Of a stretch of DNA of 15,703 nt, positions 15,094 through 15,703 are shown piece after piece (the stretch's first letter is position 1; each line of letters opens with the position of its first letter). The stretch is from Candidatus Segatella mututuai. Its GTDB lineage: Bacteria; Bacteroidota; Bacteroidia; Bacteroidales; Bacteroidaceae. The translations under genes and the position numbers were made by a program. The DNA is taken from NCBI GenBank assembly GCA_002439605.1, contig DJOI01000044.1:1-15703 (forward strand), written 5' to 3'. The notes under the pieces were generated by a model, which saw only the letters and a program-made list of their open reading frames with translations, ran no database searches and had not been told where the DNA came from.

Positions 15094-15703
15094 ATGTTAG
15101 AGGTAAAGAATCTGCATGCTACTATTGCAGGCAAAGAAATATTGAAAGGTATCAACCTGACCATCAATGATGGTGAGATACACGCTATTATGGGACCTAA
15201 TGGTTCCGGTAAGTCAACCTTGAGCGCTGTGCTCACAGGTAACCCTCTTTATACTGTGACAGAGGGTGAGGCAATCTTCAACGGCAAGAATCTCCTGGAG
15301 ATGAAGCCTGAGGATCGTGCTCGTGAGGGCTTGTTCCTCTCGTTCCAGTATCCAGTGGAGATTCCTGGTGTGAGCATGACCAACTTCATGCGTGCCGCCA
15401 TTAATGCCAAGCGTGAGTATCAGGGCTTGGAGCCATTGAACACAAGCGAGTTTATGAAACTGATGCGTGAGAAGCGTGAGCTTGTGGAACTCGACAGCAA
15501 GTTGGCTCGTCGTTCTGTGAATGAAGGTTTCTCTGGTGGTGAGAAGAAGCGCAACGAGATTTTCCAGATGGCAATGTTGGAGCCTAAGCTCTCCATCCTC
15601 GATGAGACTGACTCTGGTCTTGACGTGGATGCCATGCGCATCGTGGCTGAAGGTGTGAACAAGATGCACACCGATAAGACCTCAGCCATCGTTATTACCC
15701 ACT
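15094..15703 (+). CDS. sufC: SufC ATPase (3' end beyond window)
   Basis: The first 203 codons of an ABC-type ATPase lie before the right edge. SufC binds SufB and SufD, and its ATP cycle drives Fe-S cluster assembly. Motifs visible are Walker A GPNGSGKST (34-42), a SufC-typical Q-loop region LFLSFQYPVEIPGVS, the ABC signature FSGGEKKRNEI (from 146), Walker B LSILDE (166-171) with D-loop SGLD (174-177), and the switch His203 as the last complete codon. FQYPVEIPGV and SGGEKKRNEI are characteristic of SufC rather than transport ATPases. The family is usually about 250 residues, so roughly 50 are missing. The start ATG follows sufB closely, without a clear Shine-Dalgarno site. Confidence 0.97.
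   Translation, partial: MLEVKNLHATIAGKEILKGINLTINDGEIHAIMGPNGSGKSTLSAVLTGNPLYTVTEGEAIFNGKNLLEMKPEDRAREGLFLSFQYPVEIPGVSMTNFMRAAINAKREYQGLEPLNTSEFMKLMREKRELVELDSKLARRSVNEGFSGGEKKRNEIFQMAMLEPKLSILDETDSGLDVDAMRIVAEGVNKMHTDKTSAIVITH

Overview
The window looks like chromosomal DNA of a Bacteroidales bacterium, most likely Prevotellaceae (Prevotella/Segatella type). This rests on a SusC/SusD outer-membrane pair, Bacteroidota-style promoters (TTTG, a 20-base spacer, then TAnnTTTG), start codons without clear Shine-Dalgarno sites, and the family-level look of the housekeeping proteins. The genus is an inference; no 16S rRNA or other marker is present.

Layout, left to right. (1) 2-136 is the tail of an unrecognised gene. 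(2) 137-640 is non-coding. It holds four 21-base palindromic repeats that also fold into one long hairpin (156-228), an intrinsic terminator (373-404) and a -7 promoter element (590-597). (3) 641-6428 is a probable operon: a SusC-type TonB-dependent transporter broken by one extra base in a run of eight G's, a SusD-type lipoprotein, and an exported PPP/Shewanella-like metallophosphatase. A strong terminator ends it. (4) 6429-6934 holds that terminator and a tRNA-Asn(GTT) on the minus strand, with its own consensus promoter and terminator. (5) 6935-8626 encodes an exported S41 carboxy-terminal processing peptidase. (6) 8667-13411 is the conserved rimP-nusA-infB operon (ribosome maturation, transcription elongation/termination, translation initiation). 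It starts from a textbook promoter, and its short 5' leader folds into a terminator-like hairpin. (7) 13412-13598 is a structured intergenic region with an imperfect 22/23-base inverted repeat and two further hairpins. (8) 13599-15703 holds sufB and the start of sufC (Fe-S cluster assembly); sufC runs off the right edge.

How the genes work together. SusC, SusD and the phosphatase could form a small surface system that binds a substrate, imports it and removes phosphate; the ligand cannot be read from the sequence. The G8 tract may be a phase-variation switch for SusC or a sequencing/assembly error. If it is real, this is the most notable feature of the window. RimP, NusA and IF2 link ribosome assembly, transcription and translation initiation, as in other bacteria. 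SufB and SufC are the scaffold and ATPase of the Suf machine, with the rest of that operon expected beyond the right edge. I found no CRISPR array, insertion sequence, phage gene or defence system.
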